Shown: in pieces, positions 50,288 through 59,991 of the stretch
Layout of the letters: every line of letters starts with the position of its first letter
How positions within the stretch are numbered: the first letter of the stretch is position 1
Assembly: GCA_019637225.1 (NCBI GenBank)
Contig: JAHBWC010000005.1
Location: forward strand, 62,001-126,000
DNA length: 64,000 bases
Reading direction: 5' to 3'
Source: Labilithrix sp.
Lineage (GTDB): Bacteria > Myxococcota_A > Polyangia > Polyangiales > Polyangiaceae
Program-made: the position numbers and the translations under genes
Notes under the pieces: generated by a model
Seen by the model: only the letters and a program-made list of their open reading frames with translations
The model's database searches: none
What the model was told of the DNA's origin: nothing

Positions 50288-51360
50288 GCGAAGCCCTCCG
50301 CTTCGAGGAACGGACGCAGACGCGACCCGACGTCGCCGAGGTCGTGATCGAGCTCGCCGTCGCTCCGCACGATCGGCTCGCCGCCGGAGTCCTTGCCGGC
50401 GCGCTCGCTGACGACGAGCATCGTCCGCTCGTCGGGGCTCGCCGCCGCCGGCTCGAGCGCGCGCGGGCGCTTCTGCGCGAACAGGACGAACGTCCGCTGC
50501 GAGGTGTGCGGGAGGAACGTCTCCCGCGGGAGGCCGACGATCGCGAGGACGCGCGCGCGCTCGACGAGCCACCGGCGGAGCGCGGCGAAGGCGCCGCCGC
50601 TCGCCTTGTTGTACGGGAGCACGATGCCGAGCCTCCCGCCGGGACGGAGGAGGCCGAGCGCGCGATCGAGGAAGAGCACGTCGCGCTCCGGCGTACGGAC
50701 GACGCGCGCGACGTCGAAGCCGTCGGCGGGCGCGCGCCCGGCGAACGGCGGGTTGGTCGCGACGACATCGGCCACGGGGAGCTCGGCGCCGCGGAGCCCG
50801 TCACCTCGCTGGACGGTGCGCGGATCGGCGGACGCCGCGAGCGCGAGGAGGCGGGCCACGCGGACGGCGCGGAGATCCACGTCGCAGCCGTGCGCGCGCG
50901 CTCCGGCGGCGCGGGCCCGGGAGAGGAACGCGCCCGAGCCGCACGCGGGATCGACGACGACCTCGCGCTTCGACGGCGCGAGCATCTGCACGACGAAGTC
51001 GACGACGTGCCGGGGCGTGAAGAACTGCCCCTTGTCCGACTTGGCGACGCGCGGGACGAGCGACTCGAACACGGCGTCGAGCGTGCTCTCGTCGGCGAGC
51101 GCGGTCGACAGGAGGCCGTCGACGCGCGCGAGCAGGGCGTCGCTCGCGTCCTTGACCGGATCCACCTCGAGCGCGGGGTGACGGCGCACGGCCTCGGCGA
51201 TCGCGCGGCGGAGCGGCGCCCCCCGCGCGACGGCGATACGCGCCGCGGCGACCGAGAAGACGATCTCGAACGCGTCCTCGCCGCTCGTCGCGACGACCAC
51301 CTCCTCCACGTGACGGAGGACACTCGCGGCGCTCACGCCAGGCCGGTGGCGCTTCGGCAT
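50284..51360 (-). CDS. HsdM-like N6-adenine DNA methyltransferase
   Basis: 358 residues, shorter than normal HsdM (about 500). SAM motif I is VVVDPACGSGAFLSRA and motif IV is VVATNPPFAG (NPPF, adenine-specific). KSDKGQFFTPRHVVDFVVQML is the classical type I/N6-methylase segment. The large HsdM N-terminal domain is reduced to about 110 residues. It is coupled to the HsdS-like gene, and no HsdR helicase-nuclease lies in the window. It is probably a solitary modification pair, or part of a larger system not visible here. Confidence 0.85.
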   Translation of the reverse strand: MPKRHRPGVSAASVLRHVEEVVVATSGEDAFEIVFSVAAARIAVARGAPLRRAIAEAVRRHPALEVDPVKDASDALLARVDGLLSTALADESTLDAVFESLVPRVAKSDKGQFFTPRHVVDFVVQMLAPSKREVVVDPACGSGAFLSRARAAGARAHGCDVDLRAVRVARLLALAASADPRTVQRGDGLRGAELPVADVVATNPPFAGRAPADGFDVARVVRTPERDVLFLDRALGLLRPGGRLGIVLPYNKASGGAFAALRRWLVERARVLAIVGLPRETFLPHTSQRTFVLFAQKRPRALEPAAASPDERTMLVVSERAGKDSGGEPIVRSDGELDHDLGDVGSRLRPFLEAEGFA

Positions 51361-51608
51361 CGAGGGCGGAAGCTACGCGACGCGCCCGGAAAAGACGTGA
51401 AGAAAAAGGCGACGGATCGGTCGCGCTCGATCTCGGCTCCCCGGTCCGGGCGGGCGTGGATCGCTATCCCTTCAAAGATATCCCACCAAGTGTGCTCGCG
51501 AACGGGAACCTGCGGCTTCCCGGCGGCAGAGCAGCGTCTCGCGTGCGTCTACGCGTTCGAGCCCGCGCCGGCGTCTCCGGGCGCGATGTTAGAAGCGTCG
51601 AGCTCACC

Positions 51609-52562
51609 ATGAAGTCCTCGCAGACGTTTGCTTCGATCTTCCTCCTCGGGACCCTCGCCGCCGCGGGTGCGTGCGCGGAGGGCTCGTCGACGGACGCGAC
51701 CGCCATCGATTTCGTCGAGCCGACGAAGTCCACCGAGCCGACGGAGCCGGACGACAGCGTGACCGTGCCTCCGAAGGGGGACGACAAGCCCGGCGCGGAC
51801 GACGACGGCGCGGACGACGACGCTTCGAGCAGCGGCGGGTCGAGCGGCACCCCCGACGCGGGTGGCTCGAGCAGCGGCGGACCGGACGCCGGCGGATCGA
51901 GCAGCGGCGGACCGGACGCGGGCGGATCGAGCAGCGGCGCTCCGGACGCCGGCTCGTGCGCGACGGTCGCGCCGAGCAACGTGTGCGGGCTCGCCCCGCA
52001 GTGCGGGTGCGCGTCGAACCAGACGTGCGACGTCACGAACAAGTCGAACGGCGCGGTGAGCTGCATCCTCGCCGGCGGCGGTCCGCAGGGCTCGCTCTGC
52101 ACGACGAGCTCGCAGTGCGCGGCCGGTCTCACGTGCGCGTACGGCGCCTGCCGCCCGTACTGCGCGACCGCGAACACCGCGTGCGCGGGCGCGGGCCTCG
52201 GGATGTGCGGGCAGTACTACGATCCCCCCGGCACCGCGGTCCCGAACTCGAAGGTGTGCACGATCACCTGCAACCTCCGAAGCCCGAGCGCCGCGTGCGG
52301 CTCGAACACGTGCATCTGGGACGGCAGCGTGAGCGCGACCGACTGCGACGCCGCCGGCACCGTCGGCGTCTTCGAGAAGTGCACGAAGTACAACGACTGC
52401 AAGCAGGGCATGGCTTGCATCAACCATGCAATCTTCGGCTTCGAGTGCGAGCCCTGGTGCCGCATCGGCTCGAACGACTGCGGGATCTTCTCCTCGTGCA
52501 AGGACGTCTACGGCGCCGGCGGCCCGATGGAAGGCACGACGAAGCTCGGGCACTGCCAGTAA
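51609..52562 (+). CDS. Cys-rich lipoprotein with Ser-Gly-Pro repeats
   Basis: 317 residues. Lipobox AAGAC is followed by a long acidic linker, then three-plus copies of GGSSSGGPDA (encoded about 51856-51957). The C-terminal 200 residues hold about 26 cysteines in an EGF- or follistatin-like spread (CGLAPQCGCASNQTCD, CTTSSQCAAGLTCAYGACRPYC, CKQGMACINHAIFGFECEPWC). It is probably surface-exposed and disulfide-rich. Family not identified. Confidence 0.7.
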   Translation: MKSSQTFASIFLLGTLAAAGACAEGSSTDATAIDFVEPTKSTEPTEPDDSVTVPPKGDDKPGADDDGADDDASSSGGSSGTPDAGGSSSGGPDAGGSSSGGPDAGGSSSGAPDAGSCATVAPSNVCGLAPQCGCASNQTCDVTNKSNGAVSCILAGGGPQGSLCTTSSQCAAGLTCAYGACRPYCATANTACAGAGLGMCGQYYDPPGTAVPNSKVCTITCNLRSPSAACGSNTCIWDGSVSATDCDAAGTVGVFEKCTKYNDCKQGMACINHAIFGFECEPWCRIGSNDCGIFSSCKDVYGAGGPMEGTTKLGHCQ

Positions 52563-52577
52563 GCGCCGCGACACGCC

Positions 52578-52623
52578 GCGGCCCGACCGCGCGGCGAGCC
52601 GCGGCCCGACCGCGCGGCGAGCC
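52578..52623. repeat. Two tandem copies of a 23-bp unit
   Basis: CGCGGCCCGACCGCGCGGCG plus AGC is repeated exactly at 52578-52600 and 52601-52623, between the Cys-rich lipoprotein and the next gene. Internal CGCGG/CCGCG complementarity could give a hairpin. Confidence 0.8.
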
Positions 52624-52662
52624 TTCGACAATCGCGCGGGTTGGTCTACCCTTCGCTCCACC

Positions 52663-53769
52663 ATGACCTCCGGAGCCGAGCGCATCGCCGACCTCGACCG
52701 AGCCTGGGCGGAGCCGCACCACGGGGCTCAGCTGCGGGCCGTCCGGCGCGCGGGCGAGCGGCTCCGCGAGCGGCTGGCCGGCGGCCCTCGCTGCATCGCC
52801 GTCCGAACGCTGCCGCTGACGACGCTCGTCTACCCCACGCGCTACGCGTTCTGGGCGGCCGCGTTCGCGCCGGCGCCGTTCGTGACGATGACGCACCGCT
52901 GCGTGCTCGTGCAGTTCTTCCAGCGAGGTGAGCTCAAGAACCTCCTGTTCAACCCGACCGACGTCGACGGCGCGCGCGCGACGCCCTTCTTCGCGCGGAT
53001 GATCGAGCAGCTCGGCGAGCGTGTCGCGGACCTCGTCGCCAAGCGCTTCGATCCCCTCGAGGATCAGCTCGCGCGCCACGGCCTCACGCCGGAGGACATC
53101 GACTTCGTCGCGTTCGACCACTTCCACACGCAAGACCTCCGCGGCCTGCTCGGCACCGCCGACGGCGCGCGGCGGCCGCGCTTCCCGAACGCGAAGCTCC
53201 TCGCCCCGAAGAACGAGTGGGAGGACTGGGACGATCTCCACCCGTTCCAGCGCGCGTGGTTCGTGCGGGACGGCAAGCTCGGCGTACGCACCGACGACGT
53301 CGTCCTGACGGACGGCGACCTCGCGCTCGGCGACGGCGTGATGCTCCTCCGCACGCCCGGCCACACGTCCGGCAACCAGACGCTCTTCCTCGCGACCGAG
53401 TCCGGCGTGTGGGGCATCAGCGAGAACGGCACGTGCGCCGACAACTGGTCACCGCTCGAGAGCCGGATCCGCGGCCTCGCGTTCATGTGCAAGAAGCAGG
53501 ATCTCGACATCGTCCTCAACGCGAACACCCCCGAGCTCGGCGCCGTGCAGTACACGTCGATGATCCTCGAGCGCACCATGGTCGACCGCGTGCGGCGCGC
53601 GCCGGCCTTCGTCCAGATGTTCCCGTCGAGCGAGGTGACGCCGAGCCTCCTCGCGCCGGGCTTGACGCCGACGGTCCTCCACCGCGCGATCACCCACGGC
53701 GAAATCGCGCGGCCGCGCGCGCGCGCCGGGCGATCGCCGGCCGCCACCAACGTCCGGGCCATCGCGTGA
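52663..53769 (+). CDS. Metallo-beta-lactamase-fold protein
   Basis: 368 residues. The metal-binding motif is FDHFHTQDLRG (H-x-H-x-D variant), followed by LLRTPGHTSGNQTLF, which supplies the next His. ENGTCADNW and the segment LNANTPE may complete the site. The N-terminal 100 residues form an extra alpha/beta lead-in. MBL-fold enzymes hydrolyse esters, thioesters or lactones; the substrate here is unknown. It overlaps the next gene by GTGA. Confidence 0.78.
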   Translation: MTSGAERIADLDRAWAEPHHGAQLRAVRRAGERLRERLAGGPRCIAVRTLPLTTLVYPTRYAFWAAAFAPAPFVTMTHRCVLVQFFQRGELKNLLFNPTDVDGARATPFFARMIEQLGERVADLVAKRFDPLEDQLARHGLTPEDIDFVAFDHFHTQDLRGLLGTADGARRPRFPNAKLLAPKNEWEDWDDLHPFQRAWFVRDGKLGVRTDDVVLTDGDLALGDGVMLLRTPGHTSGNQTLFLATESGVWGISENGTCADNWSPLESRIRGLAFMCKKQDLDIVLNANTPELGAVQYTSMILERTMVDRVRRAPAFVQMFPSSEVTPSLLAPGLTPTVLHRAITHGEIARPRARAGRSPAATNVRAIA

Positions 53770-54131
53770 GCGACGTCGATCCGAAGACGGACGCCGGGGC
53801 CGACCGCTCCTCGTGGGGCTTCCCCCGCTTCGCGAAGGACTTCCCGCATCACGCGGAGCTCGACGCGCTCGTCGCTGCCTTCGCGCGCGGCGACTACGCG
53901 AGGGTCCGCGAGGGCGCGCCGAGGCTCGTCGCTTCGACCGAAGACGAAGACGTCAAGCGCGCGGCGACGATGCTGCGCGCGCGCATCGAGCCCGATCCGG
54001 CGTCGCGCGCGCTCTTCCTCTTCGCCGCGGCGCTCCTCGTGTTCCTCTCGGCCTGGTGGGTCGCCCACGACGGTCCCGAAGGCCACGCGCCGCCGCCGAA
54101 GGTCGCGCCGAAGGTCGAGCACATCGACTAG
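53766..54131 (+). CDS. Small tail-anchored membrane protein
   Basis: 121 residues from GTG 53766. The N-terminal 80 residues are soluble and helical (FAKDFPHHAELDALVAAFARGDYARVREGAPRLVASTED...), resembling a TPR-like helix pair. One helix (ALFLFAAALLVFLSAWWVAH) lies near the C-terminus. It is coupled to the MBL gene. No family recognised. Confidence 0.65.
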   Translation: MSDVDPKTDAGADRSSWGFPRFAKDFPHHAELDALVAAFARGDYARVREGAPRLVASTEDEDVKRAATMLRARIEPDPASRALFLFAAALLVFLSAWWVAHDGPEGHAPPPKVAPKVEHID

Positions 54132-54256
54132 GGCGCGACGTACCCGGGCGAGGTCTCGCGAGCTCGCACGCCCGCAACTTCACGGCGCAGAGGTCGCGCC
54201 CGTCGTTCGGCCGGCGCAAGGCGCGCCACGCGCTCGTCGACCAGGGAGGCGGTATC

Positions 54257-56029
54257 TCAGCGGACCTCCGCGAGCGGGGTCGTCACGAGCTTCCGATGCG
54301 CCATCCCTCCCGGGTAGGCGTAGCTCGCCGCGAAGGCCCAACCCCAGAGCGTCGCCGTGAACGGGCCGTCGCTCCGCATGCGCTGGAGGCCGGTCTGGCA
54401 GGTCTTGTCGCCGAACGTCTGGCCGGGGCCGCCGTTTCGCGAGAGGTCGACGCGGGTGTACTCGTACTCGCCTCGCGTCCCGATCGGGCGGAAGTCCGGG
54501 AGGTCGCCCGCGCACTCGAGCCACACGTCCTCGAACTTATCGTGGTGCTTCGCTCGCACGATGACCAGCGACGTCTCCCGGTACGTCGGATCGGCGTAGA
54601 AGCTGTATGAGTTCAGCCACTGACCGGCAGGGATGACGTTGACGAACTCCGGATCGCCCTGACCGCCGAGATGGCCCGAGCCGAAGTACTGGCCGTAGTA
54701 GCCGGTCATGTACGCGGCGAGGTAGACCGGGTGGTCGGCGTCCTGCGTGCGGACCACGAACGTGTCGCCGACGCCTGCAGGAAACGTCACCACGTCGCCG
54801 GCGTTCATCTCCGTCGGCGCGCCGACCGGGATCACCGGATCGTAGTCGAGGCGCGTGCCGTCACGCGCAGCGACGATGCGGTACGGCATCGTCTCGTCCT
54901 CGGTTCCGGCGCGCGGACGGTAGCCGACGCCGACGTACTCCGATCCCCACTGCTCGAACGCCGGGATCTGCTGCCAGAGCGCATCGCAAGCGCCGGAGGG
55001 CGTCGGCACGAACGCACATTCGTGGCCGCCGAAGATCGTCGTCGGCTTGTTCGACGTGACGACGCTCCCGGAGAGCTCGTCGAACTGGACGAGCTGCAAG
55101 AACTGCCCCTTGTCGAGGCGGTAGGTCGCCGGGACCTTCGCCGGCGTCCCCTTCACGCCGGGGCCGTCCTGGATCGGCATCTTCGGGACGATCGTCACCT
55201 CGGTCGCGTCCTCGGACGCGACGATCTGCGTGGTCGGGCGCCCCGCGTTCGGCTCCCAGGGATTGATGACGAGATGCTGCGTGCCCCAGGTGACGACCGG
55301 CAAGAGCAGCGTCGCCGTGGGGATGAAGCTGCTCGCGCCGCCGAACGGGTACATCGCGACGAGCGACACCGGCGCGTTCGCCGTCAGTTGGAACGACGAG
55401 CCAATCCCCGTCGGTCGCATGGCTCCCTGCAGGACCGCGGGGACGACGCCGGTCGGGCACCCCACGCGACTCCTTACGCCCGTCGACATCGCCGGATCGG
55501 GTTCCGAGACGAAGACGACGACGCTGTCTCCGGGATCGATGGCGCCGTCGTGCGCGATCAGGGTCGCATCCCCGGGGTTCGTCCGGAACGTCGCCTTCGA
55601 GATGTCGAGCGCCTCGCCACCCAGCGCGAGCGCGAGGTTCACCGGCCGCGTCGACGTGTTGACGACGAACGTCGCGAAGCACGAGCCTCTGTCCTCGCCG
55701 GACGACGTCGCCGGAAGCGGAAAGTGGAACTCGCAGCCGTTCGAGCTCCGATCCGCGGCCGCGGCCGCGCAGGGCTCCTGGCACTGCGCCGCGCCGCACG
55801 CCTGCTCCGTCGGACAGGTCTCGACGACCTCGCCCGTGCAGGAGCGGATGATCGAGCGGCCGTCGAGCGAACACTGGTACGGGCAGTCCCCGGCATCCGC
55901 CTGCGCGTCGGTCTCGAAGCCGCTCGGCCCGGTGTCGAACGAGTCGCGACCGTCGCCGCAAGCGGCCGCCGCGAGGAGCGCGACGCCCACGACCGAGGTC
56001 GCGGCGATACCGGACGAACGTTTCCTCAT
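54257..56029 (-). CDS. IgGFc-binding-domain lipoprotein
   Basis: 590 residues. Lipobox AAAAC opens the mature protein, followed by a Cys-rich segment (CPYQCSLDGRSIIRSC, CPTEQACGAAQCQEPC) and a large domain matching IgGFc-binding-like proteins: HLVINPWEPNAGRPTTQIVAS, VTIVPKMPI, YRLDKGQFLQL, SVVTSNKPTTIFGGHECAFVP. It ends in a beta-rich stretch (FTATLWGWAFAASYAYPGG). In eukaryotes this domain occurs in mucus proteins; in bacteria its ligand is unknown. It is the last of five overlapping lipoprotein genes, with ATG 56029 overlapping the RCC1 gene stop (ATGA). Confidence 0.82.
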   Translation of the reverse strand: MRKRSSGIAATSVVGVALLAAAACGDGRDSFDTGPSGFETDAQADAGDCPYQCSLDGRSIIRSCTGEVVETCPTEQACGAAQCQEPCAAAAADRSSNGCEFHFPLPATSSGEDRGSCFATFVVNTSTRPVNLALALGGEALDISKATFRTNPGDATLIAHDGAIDPGDSVVVFVSEPDPAMSTGVRSRVGCPTGVVPAVLQGAMRPTGIGSSFQLTANAPVSLVAMYPFGGASSFIPTATLLLPVVTWGTQHLVINPWEPNAGRPTTQIVASEDATEVTIVPKMPIQDGPGVKGTPAKVPATYRLDKGQFLQLVQFDELSGSVVTSNKPTTIFGGHECAFVPTPSGACDALWQQIPAFEQWGSEYVGVGYRPRAGTEDETMPYRIVAARDGTRLDYDPVIPVGAPTEMNAGDVVTFPAGVGDTFVVRTQDADHPVYLAAYMTGYYGQYFGSGHLGGQGDPEFVNVIPAGQWLNSYSFYADPTYRETSLVIVRAKHHDKFEDVWLECAGDLPDFRPIGTRGEYEYTRVDLSRNGGPGQTFGDKTCQTGLQRMRSDGPFTATLWGWAFAASYAYPGGMAHRKLVTTPLAEVR

Positions 56030-57378
56030 GGAAGCACCACCTCTGCCGGTTCCAAGCTACGCCCCCTGATCTGACCGTTGCCGAGCTGCCCGTAGAAGTT
56101 GCTCCCCCAGCAACGGACCTTGCCGGTCGTCAGGAGCGCACACGTCGTGTTGGGCGTCGTCTTCACCTCTGCCGCGGTCTCGGGGAGGCCGTCGACCTTC
56201 ACGGCTTCGAACGCGTAGTCCTGCGTCCCGTCCCCGGCCTGACCGCTCTCGTTGAATCCCCAGCAGTACACGGAGCCGGAGCTCGCGACGGCGCACCATC
56301 GGTAGCGCTGCAGCGCACCTGCCGTGCCCACGAACGTCCGCGTCGTCGCGATCTGGACGAGCGGCTCGGGCGCGAGGACCGGCCTCGGGAGCGCGCGATC
56401 GATCTCCGAGCCCGTGTTCGACATGACGCGAGCGCCCCAGCAGTAGCCGATGCCGCCGGCGGTCGCGCACGCGCTGTCGTGGACGAGATCGGCCGTCGCG
56501 ATCCCGCCCTGCGCGACGTTCTGGGGATAGGGATCGGGGAAGATCGGCGAGATGCGTCCGATGGGCGGATTGCCTCCCCACGTGACGAGCGTGCCGTCTT
56601 CGCGGAGGACGAAGGTCGCCTTCCCGACCGCCAGCGCACGGACCGGCGCCCCCGCCGGGAGCGGCATCGTCTTCGGTGCGCCAGCGTCGCTTGGTCCGGC
56701 CGTGAGCGGGCCGAGCTGCGCGTTTGCGTTGCTCCCCCAGCAGCGGACGCCGTCACTGGCCGCCGCACACGCCGTGGCGTGTCCCATTCCGACCTTCGTG
56801 GCGGGCGGGAGATCGAGCTTGACCGGCGTCCGCTCGGTCGTCGTCGACGCGCCTGCATCGGGGCGGAGGAAAGGGCCTGTGCCCCAGCACCACACGCCAC
56901 CGCTCGCGTCGACGGCGCACGTGTGATCGAGCGAAGCGACGTTCGAGAGACCGACGACCCGCGCGGCATTCGCGCTGTCGAGCGATGCTCCGTCCTCGCC
57001 GCGCCCGAGCTGACCCGCGCCGTTCGCGCCCCAGCACGCGACCGTGCCGTCATCGAGCAGCGCGCAGAAGCCCTCGCTGCGATCGTCATGATTGGCGCCG
57101 AGCGTCGTCACGAGCGAGATCGCACACGGCTTGGACGTGCAGACGATCGGGAGCGGCGAAGCGTCGACGGAGCCGGCGTCCTGCGGGCTCGGTGAGTCGA
57201 CGGCGGCGTCGTCCGGTGAGCTCGACGCGTCGAGGTCGGGCCCGGCGTCGTCGGCGGGGGCCGCGTCGGGGTCGTCGCTGCTCGAGCAGCTCGCGGCCAT
57301 CGCGCCTGCCGCGAGCAGCGAGACGGCGACGAGCAGCCCCGAGCTCTTCCGATCAAGGTGTCGTCTTGTGAAGTGCAT
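56026..57378 (-). CDS. RCC1-repeat propeller lipoprotein
   Basis: 450 residues. A signal with lipobox MAASC precedes an Asp/Ser/Pro linker. Mature repeats have the RCC1 signature CWGxNxxGQxG: CWGANGAGQLGRG, CWGSNANAQLG, CWGFNESGQAGDG and CWGSNFYGQLGNG, with weaker copies between, giving a seven-blade propeller of about 370 residues. It is probably a protein-interaction surface outside the cytoplasm. Its 5' end overlaps the preceding gene by 26 bp, an unusually deep overlap, and its 3' end overlaps the next (ATGA). Confidence 0.85.
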   Translation of the reverse strand: MHFTRRHLDRKSSGLLVAVSLLAAGAMAASCSSSDDPDAAPADDAGPDLDASSSPDDAAVDSPSPQDAGSVDASPLPIVCTSKPCAISLVTTLGANHDDRSEGFCALLDDGTVACWGANGAGQLGRGEDGASLDSANAARVVGLSNVASLDHTCAVDASGGVWCWGTGPFLRPDAGASTTTERTPVKLDLPPATKVGMGHATACAAASDGVRCWGSNANAQLGPLTAGPSDAGAPKTMPLPAGAPVRALAVGKATFVLREDGTLVTWGGNPPIGRISPIFPDPYPQNVAQGGIATADLVHDSACATAGGIGYCWGARVMSNTGSEIDRALPRPVLAPEPLVQIATTRTFVGTAGALQRYRWCAVASSGSVYCWGFNESGQAGDGTQDYAFEAVKVDGLPETAAEVKTTPNTTCALLTTGKVRCWGSNFYGQLGNGQIRGRSLEPAEVVLP

Positions 57379-58798
57379 ATCGCGGTCCGACGGCCCAGAG
57401 GTTGGTGTTGGAGCTGCCGCGCACCTGGAGGAGCGACCTGTCGAGAGGTGCACCATTGAGCACGGTGGTGGAGATGCTGTACGTCGCTCCCCCGTCGACG
57501 CCGGCCGTCACGAGCTCCTCGGCGGTCCTGAGCCCCTGGCCCGCGGCGAACGCGTTGGGGTTGTTCTCGGCCTCGAGGACGAGGCCCCACCCGCTGAGCC
57601 ACGCGGTGTCCCCGTGGATCCAGATCGAGCTCAGGAGAGGGTCGAACGCGTACGTGGCACCGCGGACGCCGACGGGGTTGAGGAGCGCCGAGCCGGCGCC
57701 GTCCGAGCCGATGTAGCCGAGGTTCGTTCGATCGAGGATGCCGACCACCGCGCCAGGACGGGGCGACGCGATGCTCGTCAACCATCCGGGGTTGGTGATC
57801 GGGAGTGAGATGTTGCCGCCGAGCGCGGCGACGAAGATGTCCGCCCTGAACTGCACGGCCCCCGCCTTCGCGCGGCACGTCCCCTCGGGCGCCGGGTTGA
57901 TCGTGTGATCCACGATCCGTCGATATTCGTCCGGCGTTCGTCGAACGACGATGGTGCACGGAAACACGCCCGTGGTCCCGGTGTTGTATCGCCCGCGACC
58001 ACCGGCAAAGAAGACGTCGTCACTGCTCGAGCCTGCGGCGGCGAAGATGAAGAAGGCGTCATCCGGAGTCGCCGAGTCTTCGGCGACGTACTCGGGCACC
58101 CAGGTCGGCGCACCGCCGTCCTCGCTCTTCCGGTGGAAGATCGTGTTCGCGTACCACGCGTAGACGTCGTCGCCCGAAGTGCCCCACACGCCGAGCGCGG
58201 GGTAGTGCTCCGGGTAGGTCGAGTGCTTGGCATACCGGGGGCGTCCCGGGTCACGCTCGGGCCCGAAGTCGCGCCCGCTGTACTCGAGCCGGGTCGACTC
58301 CCACGTCCAGGGTGACGAAGGGGTCGCGCGTGTCCCGTGATAGAGGAACGAGGGCGCGACGCCGTAGTAGATCTCGTTCTCGTTCGGCGCCCAGATCTTC
58401 CCGGCGTATTGCCCTTGGCCGTACGCGTTCTGGCTGTTGTCGTCGATGTACGCCCAAGACTCGGTCGCCTCCGTCCACTCGAGCACCTTCGTGCCGAGGG
58501 TCTGGCTCTCCGCGATGGCGAAGGCGCGCTCGTCGAACGGCCAGATGTCCGTCAGCGTCAGATCGGGGTCGGGCAGCGTCGTCGCGCACCAGCCGGCGTC
58601 GCTGCACCACGAGATGGTCGGGCCTCCAGCGTCGCGGACCCAGGCGCCGCCCTCGGCGGGCGCCGCGGCCTCCGGCACGGCGCTCGACCCCGCATCGCTG
58701 TCGGGGAGGAATGACGAGCTGCCGTCGTCCGACGTGGCGCAGGCGACGAGGGCCGCGAGGACGGCGGAGCCGCCGGCGAGGATGAACGTGCGTCTCAT
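57353..58798 (-). CDS. Beta-propeller-like lipoprotein
   Basis: 481 residues with lipobox ALVAC and an acidic linker. Blade-like segments contain (D/N)-(V/I)-(Y/F/W)-(A/F)-x-G motifs (GTSGDDVYAWYANTIFHR, SSDDVFFAGGRG, NENEIYYGVAPSFLYH, DTAWLSGWGLVLEAE). This pattern is similar to the next gene but more diverged. The family is not identified beyond the propeller guess. Its ATG 58798 overlaps the upstream stop by ATGA. Confidence 0.65.
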   Translation of the reverse strand: MRRTFILAGGSAVLAALVACATSDDGSSSFLPDSDAGSSAVPEAAAPAEGGAWVRDAGGPTISWCSDAGWCATTLPDPDLTLTDIWPFDERAFAIAESQTLGTKVLEWTEATESWAYIDDNSQNAYGQGQYAGKIWAPNENEIYYGVAPSFLYHGTRATPSSPWTWESTRLEYSGRDFGPERDPGRPRYAKHSTYPEHYPALGVWGTSGDDVYAWYANTIFHRKSEDGGAPTWVPEYVAEDSATPDDAFFIFAAAGSSSDDVFFAGGRGRYNTGTTGVFPCTIVVRRTPDEYRRIVDHTINPAPEGTCRAKAGAVQFRADIFVAALGGNISLPITNPGWLTSIASPRPGAVVGILDRTNLGYIGSDGAGSALLNPVGVRGATYAFDPLLSSIWIHGDTAWLSGWGLVLEAENNPNAFAAGQGLRTAEELVTAGVDGGATYSISTTVLNGAPLDRSLLQVRGSSNTNLWAVGPRYALHKTTP

Positions 58799-59991
58799 GA
58801 CTTACCTCCGAGGGCGAGGACCACTCCCTGGCCTCCGATCCAGACGTTTCCCGGCCCCGACGACCACACGGTGTAGAGATCCGGTCGCCGCACGCCGAGC
58901 CCCGCGATCTTCACGCGCGACCAGCTCGTGCCGTCGAAGTGAAGGACGACTCCTGCGTTGCCCACCACCCAGACATCGGTGGGCGACGTGCCCCACACGG
59001 CGTTGAGGTTCTCGTTCGTCGGCACGTCCGTGACGACGTCCCACGCGAGCTGAGCTCCCGTGTTGTGGATGATCGTGCCGCTTCCGCCGACGGCCCACGC
59101 CTCCGCGTCGGACGCGGCCCAGACGCCGCTGAGGCCCGTCCACGTCATCGTGTTGGAAGGTGACGCCTCGGGCGTGTCCCCGTCCGCGCCCGTGATGCGG
59201 ACGGCCGCGCCGACCTCGCCGACGGCCCAGAGGGTGCCGGCCGACGCCCCGTGGATGCTCCGCATCCGACGGCACGGGATCGCCGAGCACACGGAGCCCG
59301 GGATGCCGGGCCGCGCCTCGAACGTCGAGCCCGTGAGCCGAAGACGCCAGAGATCGGTCGCCGTCGCGAGCCAGAGCGAGTCCGAGCCGGGCGCGGCCCA
59401 CGCGCCGGTGACGTCCCTCCCGTAGCCCGTCGGCGCGCGCTGCGACGGGTGAACGGCCCAGCCGCCCGCCGAGACGCCGGCGTCGCCGCCTCCCGCGTCG
59501 ACGTCGAGGCCACGCGAGTAGAGCCGATCGAGCGATCCGAAGACGATCTCGCTGCCGCCGGGGAGCCAGAGGACTCGCTGCGACTCCGTCGTTCCGAGAT
59601 CGGACGGCGTCCAAGACGTTCCGTCGAAGTGAGCGGACGCCCCGACCGTGCCGGCGAGCCAGACGTCCGTCGCCGATCGGCCCCGAATGACCTGGATGCG
59701 CGTCCGCCAGTCCATGCCCTTCGTCGGGTCTGCCGCATCGAAGAGACCGCCCGGACAGAGGACGTCGGCTCCGCACGCCTCCGGGAAGTACTCGCAGTCG
59801 TCCGCGGTGCACGGGACGGGCTCCGCGTCGCCTGCTTCGCCTGCCCCCGCGTCGTTCGCGGGGACCACGACCTCCGTGTTCTCGGGCTCGAGGTTCGCGC
59901 TCTCGTCGGACGCGCATGCGCCGAGCAGCGCGCCCACCGTCGCGAACGAGAGGGCTGCTCCCGCGACGAGGACCGATCGATTCGTCGTCAT
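58795..59991 (-). CDS. Propeller lipoprotein with VWVVGxxG repeats
   Basis: 398 residues. Signal with lipobox GALLGAC; an acidic linker and a Cys motif (CTADDCEYFPEACGADVLC) precede repeats of W-x-V/A-G-x-x-G-x-x-x-(H)-F/I: VWLAGTVGASAHFDG, LWAVGEVGAAVRITG, AWAVGGSGTIIHNTG and VWVVGNAGVVLHFDG. These resemble the photosynthesis-stability-factor (Ycf48)/BNR-like repeats common in myxobacteria. It overlaps both neighbours by ATGA. Confidence 0.78.
   Translation of the reverse strand: MTTNRSVLVAGAALSFATVGALLGACASDESANLEPENTEVVVPANDAGAGEAGDAEPVPCTADDCEYFPEACGADVLCPGGLFDAADPTKGMDWRTRIQVIRGRSATDVWLAGTVGASAHFDGTSWTPSDLGTTESQRVLWLPGGSEIVFGSLDRLYSRGLDVDAGGGDAGVSAGGWAVHPSQRAPTGYGRDVTGAWAAPGSDSLWLATATDLWRLRLTGSTFEARPGIPGSVCSAIPCRRMRSIHGASAGTLWAVGEVGAAVRITGADGDTPEASPSNTMTWTGLSGVWAASDAEAWAVGGSGTIIHNTGAQLAWDVVTDVPTNENLNAVWGTSPTDVWVVGNAGVVLHFDGTSWSRVKIAGLGVRRPDLYTVWSSGPGNVWIGGQGVVLALGGKS

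Noticed and set aside
49664..51360. A complete type I restriction-modification or phage-defence island
   Set aside because: No HsdR, helicase or nuclease gene flanks the pair; only modification-type components are visible.
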